A stretch of DNA of 64,000 nucleotides from Pontibacillus chungwhensis BH030062 (GTDB taxonomy: Bacteria; Bacillota; Bacilli; Bacillales; BH030062), in contig NZ_AVBG01000001.1 in the NCBI RefSeq assembly GCF_000770675.1, positions 310,001 to 374,000 on the forward strand, given 5' to 3'. Under the pieces are notes generated by a model. It saw only the letters and a program-made list of their open reading frames with translations. It searched no databases and was not told where the DNA came from. Made by a program: the position numbers and the translations under genes. Shown piece after piece: positions 8,573-16,254 of the stretch (within the stretch, counting starts at the first letter, position 1; every line of letters starts with the position of its first letter).

Positions 8573-9355
8573 TTACACTCCAAAGAATTCTAACCATATT
8601 TTTACTGCACTTCCTAAAATCAAAAGCGCAAGTATTGTTTGTAGAACTTTGGTGTTCATTTTCTTTGCTGCATTGGCACCCAGTGGTGAAGCCAGCAGAC
8701 TGGCTACGATCATAATAGCAGCTGGTCCATATTCTACTTGCCCCGTTGTAACCTTACCAATGGTAGCTCCAATTGATGAAATAAATGTTATTGCAAGAGA
8801 ACTTGCGATCGTCATTCGCGTAGGAATCTTTAAGACTACCAGCATAATTGGTACTAAGATGAATGCCCCTGCTGCACCTACAATACCAGCTCCTACACCA
8901 GTAACGAATGCTAAGAGAGATGCTAAAGCTTTTGGAAATGTTACTTCATTCATTTTCTCATCGTCAATACCTTTTTTAGGTATAAACATCATAATAGCAG
9001 CAATAGTGGCTAGTAAGCCGTAAACTAGGTTCACACCCGTATCAGACATTAACCTAGAGCCGTAACCTCCTATAAAGCTACCGATTAAGATACTAATTCC
9101 CATATAAGCAATAAGCGATTTATTTAAGTAGCCGCCTTTTCGATAAGCCCAAACGCCTCCAATTGTAGCAAAGAATACTTGTAAAGCACTAATTCCTGAT
9201 ACTTCGTGTGCTGTAAAAGCTGTGAATCCTAATAATGGAGGTATATATAATAACATCGGGTATTTAATGATAGAGCCACCAATTCCAACCATACCGGAAA
9301 CGAATGATCCTATGAACCCAATGAGGAAGATTGTGATAATAAAAGAAAATTCCAT
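8573..9355 (-). CDS. TauE/SafE family sulfite/organosulfonate exporter
   Basis: A 260-residue permease with about eight transmembrane helices. It carries the two family repeats [21 protein letters not shown] near residue 15 and [20 protein letters not shown] near residue 150. Members export sulfite, sulfonates or related anions. It is the last gene of a tusA - dsrE - tauE cluster on the minus strand, which points to removal of sulfur oxyanions formed during sulfide or persulfide handling. A hairpin terminator lies between it and the dsrE gene, so it may also depend on read-through. Confidence 0.85.
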   Translation of the reverse strand: MEFSFIITIFLIGFIGSFVSGMVGIGGSIIKYPMLLYIPPLLGFTAFTAHEVSGISALQVFFATIGGVWAYRKGGYLNKSLIAYMGISILIGSFIGGYGSRLMSDTGVNLVYGLLATIAAIMMFIPKKGIDDEKMNEVTFPKALASLLAFVTGVGAGIVGAAGAFILVPIMLVVLKIPTRMTIASSLAITFISSIGATIGKVTTGQVEYGPAAIMIVASLLASPLGANAAKKMNTKVLQTILALLILGSAVKIWLEFFGV

Positions 9356-9405
9356 GTCGACTCAGGCCTCCCCTATTCCTCTAACACTGAACAATACCGA
9401 TCCAA

Positions 9406-9466
9406 TAAAAAGATCAGTTCCCTATCTTACCTTGTGCTTTCTCAAAAGATTGGGAGCTGATCTTTT
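9406..9466 (-). terminator. Long hairpin between dsrE-like and tauE-like genes
   Basis: A 15-bp arm pair (AAAAGATCAG..CCC / GGG..CTGATCTTTT) with one mismatch and a roughly 29-nt loop is followed by a U-run on the minus strand. It probably attenuates transcription between the two sulfur genes. Confidence 0.65.
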
Positions 9467-9492
9467 AATCGGACTGACCTAATTGAGGATAA

Positions 9493-9972
9493 TTAAATAA
9501 ATAAGTTCACATTTCCGTCTTCTGCATCTGCAAGGTAAGCCGCTACACCAGCATAGGTAATGTCATCTAATAACTCTGCTTTTTGGAAACCAAGCAGATC
9601 CATAGTCATTTGACAAGCAACAAGATTAATCTCTTGCATTTGAGCCATCTCAATAAGGGCTGGTAATGATGTGGTATTGTGTTTTTTCATTACTTTTTTA
9701 ATCATTTTAGGACCCATTCCGGCCATATTCATATTGGATAGTCCCATTTTGTCTGCACCACGTGGCATCATTTTTCCAAACATTTTTTCTAGAAATCCTT
9801 TTTGTACATCAACCTGTTCATCTTTACGAAGAGCGTTTAAGCCCCAAAACGTATGGAAGATTGTCACTTCGTGGTCGTAAGCTGCCGCTCCATTTGCAAT
9901 AATATAGGCAGCCATCGCTTTATCATAATCACCGCTAAATAAGATGATGTTAGTCTTTTTTGTAGTAGACAT
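9493..9972 (-). CDS. DsrE/DsrF/DrsH-like sulfur-carrier protein
   Basis: A 159-residue protein of the DsrE/F/DrsH-like family. It has the N-terminal strand NIILFSGDYDKAMAAYIIANGA and a single conserved cysteine in the motif NLVACQMTMDLLG (about residue 120). That cysteine is the usual persulfide carrier. A methionine/lysine-rich insert (about 62-95) is common in the DrsH-like branch. It sits directly downstream of tusA, a known partner in relaying sulfane sulfur between thiol carriers. The good ribosome site AGGAGG precedes the ATG. Confidence 0.85.
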   Translation of the reverse strand: MSTTKKTNIILFSGDYDKAMAAYIIANGAAAYDHEVTIFHTFWGLNALRKDEQVDVQKGFLEKMFGKMMPRGADKMGLSNMNMAGMGPKMIKKVMKKHNTTSLPALIEMAQMQEINLVACQMTMDLLGFQKAELLDDITYAGVAAYLADAEDGNVNLFI

Positions 9973-9996
9973 CTATAGGTTCCTCCTTTTATACTA

Positions 9997-10012
9997 ATAC
10001 AAGTAGGGGTAT
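9997..10012. promoter_or_regulatory. CsoR/CstR-like operator candidate between tusA and dsrE-like gene
   Basis: ATACA-N5-GGGTAT is one base off the ATACC-N5-GGGTAT pattern found twice at the tusA promoter. No convincing separate promoter is visible here, so its use is uncertain. Confidence 0.35.
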
Positions 10013-10051
10013 GGAAGAGAGTGTTTTCTCCTCTCCCATATCCACTATTTA

Positions 10052-10276
10052 TTATCCTTTACGGATCCAGAACGTAATAACTCCATCTTCTTCTTTATGA
10101 TCCACTACTTCATGTCCGCCAGATTTAGCCCATGCGGACAAGTCTGCAACGGCACCTTGGTCTGTTGTGTGCACTTCTAGCACATCTCCAGTGTTTAAAT
10201 CCTGGATTGATTTTTTTGTTTTAATAATTGGCATTGGGCAAGCCATTCCTTTAACGTCTAATACTGTTGTATTCAT
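10052..10276 (-). CDS. tusA: Sulfurtransferase TusA family protein
   Basis: A 74-residue carrier with the defining CPMP motif (KGMACPMPIIKTKKSI), whose cysteine carries a persulfide. In this genomic setting it is more likely part of sulfane-sulfur detoxification than of tRNA thiolation, because it heads a tusA - dsrE - tauE unit rather than sitting with tus or mnm genes. Two in-frame ATGs exist. The second was chosen because it lies 8 nt from GGAGG, while the first is too close. A well-formed promoter with flanking operator-like sites lies upstream. Confidence 0.88.
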   Translation of the reverse strand: MNTTVLDVKGMACPMPIIKTKKSIQDLNTGDVLEVHTTDQGAVADLSAWAKSGGHEVVDHKEEDGVITFWIRKG

Positions 10277-10311
10277 TTTCATACCTCCAAGTTGTTTTTT
10301 TGTTTCTTTTA

Positions 10312-10327
10312 ATACCTATATGGGTAT
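10312..10327. promoter_or_regulatory. CsoR/CstR-type operator, proximal site of the tusA promoter
   Basis: ATACC-TATAT-GGGTAT is a near-perfect dyad that runs from the end of the -10 box across the predicted transcription start of tusA. CsoR-family repressors, including persulfide-sensing CstR, bind this type of site. No such regulator gene lies in the window. Confidence 0.6.
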
Positions 10328-10354
10328 CTTAATATGAATTCACAGAAACGTCAA
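10326..10354 (-). promoter_or_regulatory. SigA-type promoter of tusA-dsrE-tauE
   Basis: On the minus strand TTGACG, a 17-bp spacer and TAAGAT form a strong vegetative promoter. Operator-like dyads sit at both ends of it. Confidence 0.75.
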
Positions 10355-10367
10355 CCCCCCAGGGTAT
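10353..10367. promoter_or_regulatory. CsoR/CstR-type operator, distal site of the tusA promoter
   Basis: On the minus strand ATACC-CTGGG-GGGTT overlaps the upstream edge of the -35 box. Together with the proximal site it brackets the promoter, a geometry suited to repression by a tetrameric CsoR-family protein. Confidence 0.5.
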
Positions 10368-10389
10368 ATTATTGCGTGAAAAGCTCGTG

Positions 10390-10419
10390 TTGGTTTAGAA
10401 CTTGTATATCTGATATAGT
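10390..10419 (+). promoter_or_regulatory. Promoter of the FAD oxidoreductase gene
   Basis: TTGGTT, an 18-bp spacer and TATAGT lie about 35 bp before the start codon, divergent from the tusA promoter. Confidence 0.5.
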
Positions 10420-10453
10420 TTGAGGCAGATGAGAATAGGAGTGAATACAATAC

Positions 10454-11545
10454 ATGAACCGATTAGTATTAATTGGTGCAGGCCATGCACATTTACATAT
10501 TATTGATCAGCTACGTAATGAACAACTTCCAGATACAGAAGTTATCCTTATTTCCCCGTCTCCATATCAATATTATTCAGGAATGTTTTCTGGATACGCC
10601 GAGGGGTTATATAATGAGGAAGATATCAGGGTGTCGCTTCCGCAGTTATGCGAGAAAGCTTCGGTTGATTTTAAAGAAGAGTTTATCGTCTCAATCGATG
10701 CAGAGCAGAAAATTTTACTTACCGATCAGGGGAACGTCCTCTCTTATGATGTTGTTTCATTTGATATCGGATCACTTACAGCACATACGGATATAAAGGG
10801 CGTTAAAGAACATGCCAGACGTATAAAACCAAATTATCATTTCCCTGCGATGGTGGATGAAGTACGTCAGACCGATCACCTATCAATAGTCGGTGGTGGT
10901 ATAGCAGGTGTTGAACTAGCTTTATCCCTACAGTCCTATCGAACACACCATAACGAGGGGAAAGATATCACTATTGTAAGTGGTACTGAACGATTACTAC
11001 CTGGAGAAACAGAAGACATCTCGAAAAAGATCGAACGAATTGTAAAAGGTAAAGGCATAAAGCTCCAAAAAGGAAGTCATGTTACTGAGATGACAAATGA
11101 TAAAATCTATACGGATCAAGGTACTGAGATAAAATATACAGATGCTCTCTGGTTAGCAGGCCCCAAAGCTCCTGGTGTGTTTAAACAATCAAAGCTTCCA
11201 ATCGATGACGGGGGTTATCTTCAAGTAGAATCAACATTACAAGTGAAAGACCATCCTTCAATATTTGGAGCGGGAGATTGTATCAGTCTTTCTGAAAATC
11301 CTGACCTTCCAAAGAATGGAGTATTCGCCATACGTCAAGCTCCTATACTTTGGGAGAATATTAAAGGGTTTCTCTCCACAGGTGATGGGAGCCATTACAT
11401 TCCCCAGCATAAATGGCTTGCGATCATGTCCATTGGTCATAAAGAAGGCTTTCTTCTCTATGGTAAATGGTCTTATAAAGGGAAGATTGCCTGGAGTTTA
11501 AAGAATCGTATCGATCGTAAATTTATGAACCAATACCAAACATAA
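10454..11545 (+). CDS. FAD-dependent pyridine nucleotide-disulfide oxidoreductase (SelD-N-terminal/NDH-2-like type)
   Basis: A 363-residue flavoprotein. The N-terminal FAD-binding motif LVLIGAGHAHLHII, the SPSPYQYYSGMFSGY segment, a second dinucleotide fold (LSIVGGGIAGVELAL near residue 144) and the FGAGDC FAD motif near residue 275 are clear. The layout matches the family found fused to SelD in other organisms, and is related to type II NADH dehydrogenases and sulfide:quinone reductases. The usual pair of sulfide-reductase redox cysteines is not obvious. Divergence from the tusA cluster suggests a role in sulfur redox or respiration, but that is inference. Confidence 0.75.
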   Translation: MNRLVLIGAGHAHLHIIDQLRNEQLPDTEVILISPSPYQYYSGMFSGYAEGLYNEEDIRVSLPQLCEKASVDFKEEFIVSIDAEQKILLTDQGNVLSYDVVSFDIGSLTAHTDIKGVKEHARRIKPNYHFPAMVDEVRQTDHLSIVGGGIAGVELALSLQSYRTHHNEGKDITIVSGTERLLPGETEDISKKIERIVKGKGIKLQKGSHVTEMTNDKIYTDQGTEIKYTDALWLAGPKAPGVFKQSKLPIDDGGYLQVESTLQVKDHPSIFGAGDCISLSENPDLPKNGVFAIRQAPILWENIKGFLSTGDGSHYIPQHKWLAIMSIGHKEGFLLYGKWSYKGKIAWSLKNRIDRKFMNQYQT

Positions 11546-11547
11546 AT

Positions 11548-11579
11548 AAAGCGAGCCTACCCTTAGGCTCGCTTTTTTA
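11548..11579 (+). terminator. Terminator after the FAD oxidoreductase gene
   Basis: An 11-bp stem (AAGCGAGCCTA) with a 4-nt loop is followed by TTTTTT. Confidence 0.85.
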
Positions 11580-11610
11580 TTTTGGTTATTACCACAAAAT
11601 TATATGGTCT

Positions 11611-12399
11611 TTATTCATAGAGATCAGTGCGTCGATCTTGAAAAATCGGGATTTGTTTACGAATGCCTTCCACGATACTCATATCAAGTTCTCCAGTAAG
11701 AAGCATTTCAGTGTCATCTGCTTCTGAGATAATATCGCCCCATGGACTTATGATAAGCGAGTGGCCACCAAATGAATTCTTAGGATCACTCCCTATTCGG
11801 TTACATGCTACGACAAAAGACTGGTTCTCAATCGCTCGGCTAATGAGTAAGCTCCTCCAATGATCTATACGAGGGGTAGGCCATTGAGCAACGACAAACA
11901 AAATCTCACTACCATTTATAGTATGAGTTCTCATCCATTCTGGAAAACGGATGTCATAACAAATAAAAGCAGCACTAGGGTAACCTTTTATTTCGAAATG
12001 ACTCTGTTTATCACCAGCTTGTAAATACAAATGTTCATCCATTAACTTAAATAAATGAACCTTGCTGTACTCTTTCTTGAGATGACCGTCTTCATCAAAT
12101 ACGTACAAGGTATTAGTGTGTTGTCCTTCCTCTTTTTTAGCTACTGATCCTCCCACGATATCTACACCGTATTGACGAGATAAACGAGATAGAAAGTCTT
12201 GACTCTGCTCCCCTAAAGGATCAGCAATTTCATCCAATCTAGTAAGGTCATATCCAGTGTTCCACAGTTCCGGCATTACCACTACATCGATTTGTTCAAG
12301 TGATTTGAGTTGTTTCATTTGTTCTTCAATGTGCTTCTGGTTTTCTGCAGGATTTCCATATGTAACATCTATTTGAAGTATGGCAACATGTAAACTCAC
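11611..12399 (-). CDS. Carbon-nitrogen family hydrolase (omega-amidase/Nit2-like)
   Basis: A 262-residue nitrilase-superfamily enzyme. The catalytic triad is visible as Glu in VVMPELWNTGY, Lys in KEYSKVHLF and Cys in AFICYDIRFPEW. The closest type is the omega-amidase that hydrolyses alpha-ketoglutaramate or alpha-ketosuccinamate, as in methionine-salvage neighbourhoods, but no mtn gene is adjacent. The GTG start was chosen because GGGGAGGA lies 5 nt before it, and the longer in-frame extension has no ribosome site. Exact substrate is not certain. Confidence 0.85.
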   Translation of the reverse strand: MSLHVAILQIDVTYGNPAENQKHIEEQMKQLKSLEQIDVVVMPELWNTGYDLTRLDEIADPLGEQSQDFLSRLSRQYGVDIVGGSVAKKEEGQHTNTLYVFDEDGHLKKEYSKVHLFKLMDEHLYLQAGDKQSHFEIKGYPSAAFICYDIRFPEWMRTHTINGSEILFVVAQWPTPRIDHWRSLLISRAIENQSFVVACNRIGSDPKNSFGGHSLIISPWGDIISEADDTEMLLTGELDMSIVEGIRKQIPIFQDRRTDLYE

Positions 12400-12479
12400 A
12401 AAAATCCTCCCCACTTAGTTTGTTTACACAATAGCGTATATCACACTCCATTTGCAAGAAAATTCATTCAATAAGACAT

Positions 12480-12514
12480 AAAAAAAGATCTCACCATAAG
12501 TGAGATCTTTTTTT
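12480..12514 (-). terminator. Terminator after the ydjO-like gene
   Basis: A strong AAAAGATCTCAC stem has T-runs on both sides and could work in either direction. Confidence 0.8.
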
Positions 12515-12519
12515 ATTCA

Positions 12520-12723
12520 TCAATTCCATTTAGCGCTGTTATTTTCTACTACTTGTAGCTCTTTTACAGATGTCACCATTTTGCTTTTGCAAATTGGGCA
12601 TGTAGGGGTTTCTTCGGATTTGAAGTTATCCCGCATCCATGCATTACAATCTTCAGAGGAGCATTCCCAAATTTTAAGGTCCTGTTTCTTGATCTCTTCT
12701 TGTTTCTTCTTACCAAATGCCAT
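12520..12723 (-). CDS. ydjO: YdjO-like cold-inducible zinc-ribbon protein
   Basis: A 67-residue protein with two CxxC-type pairs: WECSSEDCNAWMRDNF and TCPICKSKMV. They form a likely zinc ribbon. The pattern WEC..EDCN.W.R.NF is diagnostic of the Bacillus YdjO family, often described as cold-inducible. It lies next to a cold-shock gene transcribed in the same direction, which supports a cold-related role. AAGGAGG precedes the chosen ATG by about 10 nt, and a longer in-frame start upstream has no such site. Confidence 0.8.
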   Translation of the reverse strand: MAFGKKKQEEIKKQDLKIWECSSEDCNAWMRDNFKSEETPTCPICKSKMVTSVKELQVVENNSAKWN

Positions 12724-12831
12724 GTACTGAACGCCTCCTTGGAAAAGACTTATATTAGAAAAACAAACGATTACGTTTGCTTCTCTCATACCTTCATCTT
12801 TTAGAGAACTGAAACTTAGAGAAAGTATATA

Positions 12832-12861
12832 TAAAAAGCTACCTTTGGAGGTAGCTTTTTA
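12832..12861 (-). terminator. Terminator after the first cold-shock gene
   Basis: An 11-bp AAAAGCTACCT stem with a 4-nt loop and a T-run follows the csp stop codon. Confidence 0.85.
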
Positions 12862-12865
12862 ATTC

Positions 12866-13066
12866 TTATAATTTAGTTACGTTAGCCGCTTGTGGTCCAC
12901 GGTTACCTTCTGTTACTTCAAATTCAACGCTTTGGCCTTCTTCAAGAGACTTGAAGCCTTCTTCGTTGATCGCACTGAAGTGTACGAATACATCGTCTTC
13001 ACCTTGTACTTCGATGAAGCCAAAACCTTTTTCTGCGTTAAACCATTTTACTGTACCTGTTTTCAT
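12866..13066 (-). CDS. csp: Cold-shock protein CspB family (copy 1)
   Basis: A 66-residue OB-fold single-stranded nucleic-acid chaperone. RNP1 (KGFGFIEV) and RNP2 (VFVHF) are intact, and the [14 protein letters not shown] start and [10 protein letters not shown] end are canonical. It is a close paralogue of the gene at 54356-54556. A long leader of roughly 200 nt separates the promoter from the start codon, as in other cold-shock genes, and contains alternative hairpins described separately. A good AATGGAGG ribosome site precedes the ATG. Confidence 0.95.
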   Translation of the reverse strand: MKTGTVKWFNAEKGFGFIEVQGEDDVFVHFSAINEEGFKSLEEGQSVEFEVTEGNRGPQAANVTKL

Positions 13067-13089
13067 TAGAGAAAACCTCCATTACTAAT

Positions 13090-13161
13090 TTCTAATATGT
13101 TACTTTTATTGAAGTAATAAAAAATCACATATTAGAAAAAGTACTAATGTGAATTAATACT
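13090..13161 (-). promoter_or_regulatory. Structured leader of cold-shock copy 1
   Basis: Two hairpins can form. An upstream 9-bp AT-rich stem (13140-13161, one G-U pair) is followed by five U residues. A downstream perfect 11-bp stem (13090-13100 with 13127-13137) encloses a 6-bp inner stem and uses the same U-run. The two compete, which suggests attenuation or a temperature-responsive switch. Confidence 0.45.
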
Positions 13162-13276
13162 CTTTCTGATATGTGAATCGGAGTATCTTTCAAATCGTAA
13201 CTCATTACTTATCTTATGATTCTAATGGTGTTTTATGCGTTCGAGTTATATTCTGTTGTTTTTCTTTATTAATTTC

Positions 13277-13305
13277 ATAATACTCCCTTCTTACACATAA
13301 GTCAA
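13277..13305 (-). promoter_or_regulatory. SigA-type promoter of cold-shock copy 1
   Basis: TTGACT, a 17-bp spacer and TATTAT on the minus strand predict a start near 13270 and a leader of about 200 nt. Confidence 0.7.
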
Positions 13306-13339
13306 GCGAATAAGTGAAACGATTTCATTTGTATTGATA

Positions 13340-13380
13340 TTAAAGTGGGATCAACTCTTTCTATAAGAGCCAATCCCACT
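13340..13380 (-). terminator. Terminator after pepF
   Basis: An AGTGGGAT stem continues through a second arm pair (CTCTT/AAGAG) and ends in a modest U-rich tract on the minus strand. Confidence 0.7.
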
Positions 13381-13387
13381 CCCCATT

Positions 13388-15181
13388 TTACTGACTTAGT
13401 TGTAGGAATTCTTCAACATCTTTCACACATAATTTAATTGCATCTTCCCAGAATTCTGGTTGCTCAATATCAACGTTTAAATGTTTCATTGCAAGGTCTT
13501 CTACTCTCATACTTCCTGTATCTTTCAATAAAGCGATATACTTCTCTTCAAAATCGCTCCCCTCTTCTAATGCTTTTGCATATATTCCAAGGCTGAACAA
13601 GTAACCAAATGTGTACGGGAAGTTATAGAATGGAACACCTGTGATGTGGAAATGGAGTTTGGATGCCCACATATGAGGATCATATTCTCCTAAAGCATCA
13701 CAGTACGCTTCTTTTTGTGCCTCTTCCATTAGTGTATTAAGGCGTTCGACCGAAACTTGACCTTGTTTACGTTCTTCATAAAATCTCGTTTCAAATAAGA
13801 AGCGGGCATGGATATTCATGAAAAAGGCAACACTTCGGTTTACTTTATCCTCTAAAAGGGATAAACGCTCTTGTTCTGTCTCAGCTTTCTTAACAGCAGC
13901 ATCTGCTACAATCATTTCTGCAAACGTTGATGCAGTTTCAGCCACGTTCATAGCATAACGCTGATTTAAAGGGTGAACATCATCCATAACATGTTGGTGG
14001 AATGCGTGACCTAGTTCGTGAGCTAGTGTGGCTACATTTGATGCTGTTCCTGAATAGGTCATAAATATACGCGTTTGTTTGCTGTCAGGAAAGCTTGTAC
14101 AAAAACCTCCTGGTCGTTTGCCGCTGCGATCTTCAGCTTCAATCCAGCGCTTTTCAAATGCCATTTCTGCAAATGAAGCCATTTTGGGACCGAATTGGTT
14201 AAACTGGTCAACAATAAACTTTGCTCCTTCATCATAAGAAACGGTTTGTTCCTCATTTGTAATAGGCGCGCCGACATCATACCAATTCAGCTTTTCAATA
14301 CCAAGTAAATGAGCTTTACGCTCAAGGTATTTTACAAATGTATCCTTATATTTGGTGATCGAAGACCACATCGTATCAAGTGTTTTCTCACTCATTCGAT
14401 TAATTTCAAGTGGCTCCTTAAGGACATGATCCCACTCTCTATGCTTATAGGTTTGTAAACGAAAGCCTGATAAGTGATTAATCGTTTCCCCAAATAGGTC
14501 TTGTTGTTCAGTCCATGCATTTTGTAACTTGTGGAAAACAGCTTGTCTTACATCTCGGTCAGCAGAACTTAATTTGTTTGAAGCTTGTCCTACAGATAAA
14601 TGATGAGATTCCCCATTTTCTTCTACTTCTACACTCATTTTGCCAACGATCGTGTTATACATTTGGCCCCATGCATGATAGCCATCAATACTTAAGTCAT
14701 TAATAATTGCCTCTTGCTCCAGGGGTAAATTTTCGTTAGCTCGTTTTCTCTTTTCATTCAACACATATTGTAAATTGGATAATTCGGGTGAATCGAGCAA
14801 TTGATTCCACACAGATTCTTCAACCTGAACCAACTTTTGATCAAGTTGTGTCATTGTTGTAGAAAATACAGCTCCCATCTGACTTACTTGAGCTCTTAAT
14901 AGGCTGGCCTTTTTATCGTCCACATTTTGAGCAGATAAACAACTTATAAATGCACCACTTTCTCTAATTTGTGTCGTAACTGTTTCCAAGTGATGAATAA
15001 TAGTTGCAAGAGATTCGACTTCTTCTGCGCTTTTAGGTGTGGTGAATTGATTTACCTTATCACCTAACTCTTGTAAATTTTCGTTTAATGTATGTAAATA
15101 TTGATTGAAAGCTTCAGACTCACTGCCCCCTTCAAAGATCACATCTAAATCCCACGTTAAATCATAAGACGTTTTGGTCAT
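13388..15181 (-). CDS. pepF: Oligoendopeptidase F (M3 family metallopeptidase)
   Basis: A 597-residue cytoplasmic zinc peptidase, the usual length for PepF/M3B enzymes. The zinc site LAHELGHAFHQH (HExxH, about residue 390) is followed by NVAETASTFAEMIV, which supplies the third ligand glutamate. The N-terminal helical part and the C-terminal catalytic lobe are complete, including HFHITGVPFYNFPYTFGYLF. It degrades short peptides inside the cell. The ATG follows GAGGAGG. It stands alone between two terminators, so it is probably monocistronic. Confidence 0.92.
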   Translation of the reverse strand: MTKTSYDLTWDLDVIFEGGSESEAFNQYLHTLNENLQELGDKVNQFTTPKSAEEVESLATIIHHLETVTTQIRESGAFISCLSAQNVDDKKASLLRAQVSQMGAVFSTTMTQLDQKLVQVEESVWNQLLDSPELSNLQYVLNEKRKRANENLPLEQEAIINDLSIDGYHAWGQMYNTIVGKMSVEVEENGESHHLSVGQASNKLSSADRDVRQAVFHKLQNAWTEQQDLFGETINHLSGFRLQTYKHREWDHVLKEPLEINRMSEKTLDTMWSSITKYKDTFVKYLERKAHLLGIEKLNWYDVGAPITNEEQTVSYDEGAKFIVDQFNQFGPKMASFAEMAFEKRWIEAEDRSGKRPGGFCTSFPDSKQTRIFMTYSGTASNVATLAHELGHAFHQHVMDDVHPLNQRYAMNVAETASTFAEMIVADAAVKKAETEQERLSLLEDKVNRSVAFFMNIHARFLFETRFYEERKQGQVSVERLNTLMEEAQKEAYCDALGEYDPHMWASKLHFHITGVPFYNFPYTFGYLFSLGIYAKALEEGSDFEEKYIALLKDTGSMRVEDLAMKHLNVDIEQPEFWEDAIKLCVKDVEEFLQLSQ

Positions 15182-15262
15182 GTTATATCCTCCTCATTAT
15201 TTCGTAACTCTAAGTATATTAAATTTTCATAATTTTTTCTACACTTATACTCTATTAATATC

Positions 15263-15299
15263 AAAAAACAACAGCCCTTCCGTGGGGAAGGGCTGTTGT
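15263..15299 (-). terminator. Terminator after the DUF4397 gene
   Basis: A perfect 14-bp stem (ACAACAGCCCTTCC) with a 4-nt loop and TTTTTTG on the minus strand. Confidence 0.9.
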
Positions 15300-16070
15300 T
15301 TATATAAATATGGCTTCTAGTGTTGGCTCACCATTAGCATATCCTACTGCTACAGCGTTATAGATTCCATCAGCTTCTAACATGACTCCTGGAACTGTAA
15401 GTACAACTTGTTTTGATCCTGCTGGCCTTACTTCTAACTCAACCTGTGTCGGTGGTAAAGTCAAGTAATTTGTCGCCTCTTTAAAACCTACGTTCGGAAA
15501 TAGCACTTCTCCTCCCTTAACTGCAATGTCTACGCGCGGGGCATCCGGGGATAAATGGATAAATCGAGCTTTCGCTTTTCCTTGAGCAGGTGTCATATCA
15601 TCAACATAAGGGACCAACGTTAGTTCTTCAACGTTCCCAGCAGCGGCAACTGTATAAGCCTGACCTGGTTCTACTCTAATATCTTTAGTCAAAACTGCCT
15701 CAGAGTTTCCGGTTGGAGTAATTTTAATACGATAATCTCCAGCCATAACCGGTACGTACTGACTGACCTGTTTAAAGGCCACGTTTTGAAGTAGCTGCTG
15801 ACCATTAACATACACATCCACATTAGGGGCATTAGGTGATGCATGAAAAACCCTTACATAAGACATATTCTGATGATTTGCTTGCTGAGCGTTCTGTTGA
15901 TCATTTGAACGATACATACCCGTTAGTTGTCGCATGCATTCATAATGCTTCATGTAATACATCATATGTTTGTTAGGGTCTATATACTTGTAATAGTTAG
16001 CGAGCAAATCGTACATAGAAGCATTTTGGATGAGGCTTTGTTCATATTGATTATAATGGTATGGATTCAT
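15300..16070 (-). CDS. Protein with two DUF4397 domains
   Basis: A 256-residue protein. After a tyrosine- and asparagine-rich head (about residues 1-70, many Tyr, His and Gln), two beta-rich DUF4397 repeats begin at VRVFHASPNAPNVDVYVNG (about 72) and ARFIHLSPDAPRVDIAVKG (about 168). DUF4397 domains are usually extracellular or surface-bound, yet no signal peptide or membrane anchor is visible here. The Tyr-rich head recalls spore-coat proteins, but that is only a resemblance. Function is unknown. AAGGAGG precedes the ATG. Confidence 0.8.
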   Translation of the reverse strand: MNPYHYNQYEQSLIQNASMYDLLANYYKYIDPNKHMMYYMKHYECMRQLTGMYRSNDQQNAQQANHQNMSYVRVFHASPNAPNVDVYVNGQQLLQNVAFKQVSQYVPVMAGDYRIKITPTGNSEAVLTKDIRVEPGQAYTVAAAGNVEELTLVPYVDDMTPAQGKAKARFIHLSPDAPRVDIAVKGGEVLFPNVGFKEATNYLTLPPTQVELEVRPAGSKQVVLTVPGVMLEADGIYNAVAVGYANGEPTLEAIFI

Positions 16071-16254
16071 ATTGCTCTTTCCTCCTTAAATAGCAATCTT
16101 CACTAATGACTATGTGAAATAGTTCCTAAACATGCCTTTAAAATTGGCATTTACATACTGAACAAGCCTCATTATAAGAGGATGTATTTTACAAGAGCAT
16201 TTGTGGTATGATACAGTCTAACAGAATTGAATTTTCAGCAAGGGAGATGTTCTT

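Noticed and set aside
9973-10051. Internal promoter for the dsrE-like gene (TTCCAT-17-TATAAA)
   Set aside because: The transcript would start inside or after the ribosome site, and the -35 box is poor.
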